Made by a program: the position numbers and the translations under genes | Part shown: positions 62,824-64,000 of the stretch, one piece after another | Layout of the letters: each line of letters starts with the position of its first letter | Numbering within the stretch: position 1 is the first letter of the stretch | The notes under the pieces: model-generated | Told to the model about the DNA's origin: nothing | The model's database searches: none | What the model saw: the letters and a program-made list of their open reading frames with translations, nothing else | Assembly (NCBI GenBank): GCA_037903355.1 | Contig: JBAJFE010000026.1 | Location: 3,968,001 to 4,032,000 of the forward strand | Direction of reading: 5' to 3' | DNA length: 64,000 nucleotides | From: Trichuris trichiura | Taxonomy: Eukaryota > Nematoda > Enoplea > Trichinellida > Trichuridae

Positions 62824-63201
62824 ATGCCAACCAGCAAAGAGGAGGACTCAGAACAACAACCTACGCAGGTAAGCTACCGTCACTTTATAAGCTTTGCTTC
62901 ATAAGCATTTGCAGCTGCTGAACACACATGATATTATTCAGGCATTTCACGATCCTTAATTCTATTTAAGGATGCACTCCTCCTTCCTGGACGTGTAAAG
63001 CTTCTCTTCATGCAGCACAATCGAACCATAAATCGTAACAATGGTGCTGAAATCGATGACGACACAGAGTGATTTAACTACATAAAGCGCTACATGCTTA
63101 ATGGAGCCTCATATTCTTTTCTCCCGTTTTCCTCTTAGGTGGCTTTACGAGCTTTAACAAAACGGCCTTCTACTGTGCGGCAGGCAATTGTTTTTAAGTA
63201 A
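62824..63201 (+). CDS. Putative small three-exon gene, unknown function
   Basis: A start exon (ATG 62824) encodes MPTSKEEDSEQQPTQ and ends at a strong donor (CAG|GTAAGC at 62868). An acceptor-like CTTCACAG lies 9 bp before the ATG, as for spliced-leader addition. A final open segment follows a very good acceptor (CCGTTTTCCTCTTAG, exon from 63139) and encodes VALRALTKRPSTVRQAIVFK then stop (63199-63201). A 24-bp middle exon (62971-62994, DALLLPGR) would join both in phase, giving 43 aa, but other joins are possible. I do not recognise the product. It runs towards the convergent MAEA-like gene. Confidence 0.3.
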
Positions 63202-63708
63202 CCGCACTTTGGAGAACCCGAATTTTTTATGCCGTTACGGTACGGTTTAAAAAACGACGATAAAAGCTAACTACGTTTTACGGTTATGAACAAGAAACGA
63301 AAAGGGTGCGCTCAAGAGTATTGAAAAAAAGCAACCATTGAACATCCCCTCTTACTTGTTTTCAATGCCCTTTCTATTCCCCTAAAATTGATTCACTCGA
63401 TCCATTCTAACAGTTTTCTCTGTATTAACTGCCTTTTCACCGTTCTAAGGATCCGTATTTGTCAGTGTTGAAAACGAACCTAGGTGATCTCCGAAAGCTT
63501 TTTTGAGCAGTCTTCTAAGTATCGCGTACAACGGTTTCCCTTCTTACGATCCAAAAAACAAATAAAAAATAAAATAAAAAGTAAGCTGTGGGAAAAATTT
63601 TCACCAATTGTAAAACAGGTGGAACATTAGAGCACTCAGAAACCATGCTATGGAAATTTTAAGATGCCATGAATTAAGGTTAGAGGATGCGACAATCTCG
63701 CAGCCTCT

Positions 63709-64000
63709 TCAGAGAACAAAAACACGATCAGCTTCCTTTAAGGAGTAGCGCTGCTTCGTACGAGGACAGACAATTTTGCCGTCATTTTCTGCTGCAATTG
63801 CCAAAAGAGAGCTTTGACCATAAACCATACCATTGGGAAGGACAAAGGGCGGGTTATTTTCGTTCAAAATTTCACCGCTGTATGCGCATATCAGTTTCGA
63901 TGAGAAACACGTCCAATGGGTAAACCATCTGCCAGTGGTCTTACTTCTTCAATGCAAACAGGGCACTCAGGAACTTTCTTTGTTGCCTCTTGGTCACCAT
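63709..64000 (-). CDS. MAEA: MAEA / GID9-like E3 ligase subunit, C-terminal part
   Basis: MAEA is a core RING-like subunit of the CTLH (GID) ubiquitin ligase. The minus strand from the window edge to TGA 63709-63711 encodes its C-terminus: ECPVCIEEVRPLADGLP (first zinc-ligand pair), SKLICAYSGEILNENNPPFV, LPNGMVYGQSSLLAI, KIVCPRTKQRYSLKEA and DRVFVL at the end. This fits the family pattern NNPPxxLPNGxVYG...VCPRT. Between the GLP and SKLIC pieces (about 63920-63930) the reading frame shifts by one base. A missing C in the CCC run would explain it, either as a sequencing error or as a real mutation. The rest of the gene lies beyond the window. Confidence 0.85.

Overview
The window looks like a piece of a nematode genome. 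Coding sequence is split by many introns. Most are 45-70 bp, and a few exceed 2 kb and are filled with transposon debris. The secreted-protein genes are built from Kunitz, lustrin-type cysteine and EB modules, which together are typical of worms. The mobile elements are BEL/Pao, Penelope-like, mariner and Tigger types. A clade I worm (Trichuris/Trichinella-like) would fit, but that is inference. Almost all real genes are multi-exon, so I rebuilt them by joining open segments at GT...AG sites, keeping phase, and comparing the product with families I know.

Left part (1-12 kb): repeats and fold-back DNA (0.6-1.8 kb), an unidentified last exon (3.5-3.7 kb, minus), a mariner fragment, a pogo-type MITE, a Kunitz-containing terminal exon (5.8-6.0 kb, minus), and a complete four-exon TBP-like factor gene (TLF/TRF2, 8675-10940, minus) with a dead mariner in its third intron. 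Head-to-head with it, 1.08 kb away, starts an 18-exon gene for a GRASP-1/GRIPAP1-like coiled-coil protein (12022-19459, plus).

Middle part (20-49 kb): a Tigger-like transposon with both ends but only the start of its transposase (20151-21146); a decayed BEL/Pao gag-protease region interrupted by a 135-bp TG microsatellite (22.8-24.6 kb); and two secreted modular genes on the minus strand. The larger (29038-40829, 11 exons, 596 aa) encodes signal peptide, two Kunitz domains, seven lustrin-type repeats and an EB module. The smaller (44458-48821, 5 exons, 191 aa) encodes signal peptide, a chitin-binding-like module and two EB modules. Penelope-like element fragments, including a 1.2-kb head-to-head inverted pair, lie in and beside the large introns of the bigger gene.

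Right part (49-64 kb): a histone H2A pseudogene, an intact histone H2B gene with TATA box and canonical 3' stem-loop, a decayed BEL/Pao pol gene on the minus strand (59.3-61.0 kb), long stretches without recognisable genes, and at the right edge the last coding part of a MAEA (CTLH/GID E3 ligase) homologue, with one apparent 1-bp frameshift.

I found no coherent new multi-gene system. The strongest leads are Kunitz domains that have lost the cysteine 14-38 pair at three places in the window, the density of fold-back DNA able to make double-stranded RNA, and the TLF/GRIPAP1 divergent pair. All exon joins are by eye and untested by RNA data.
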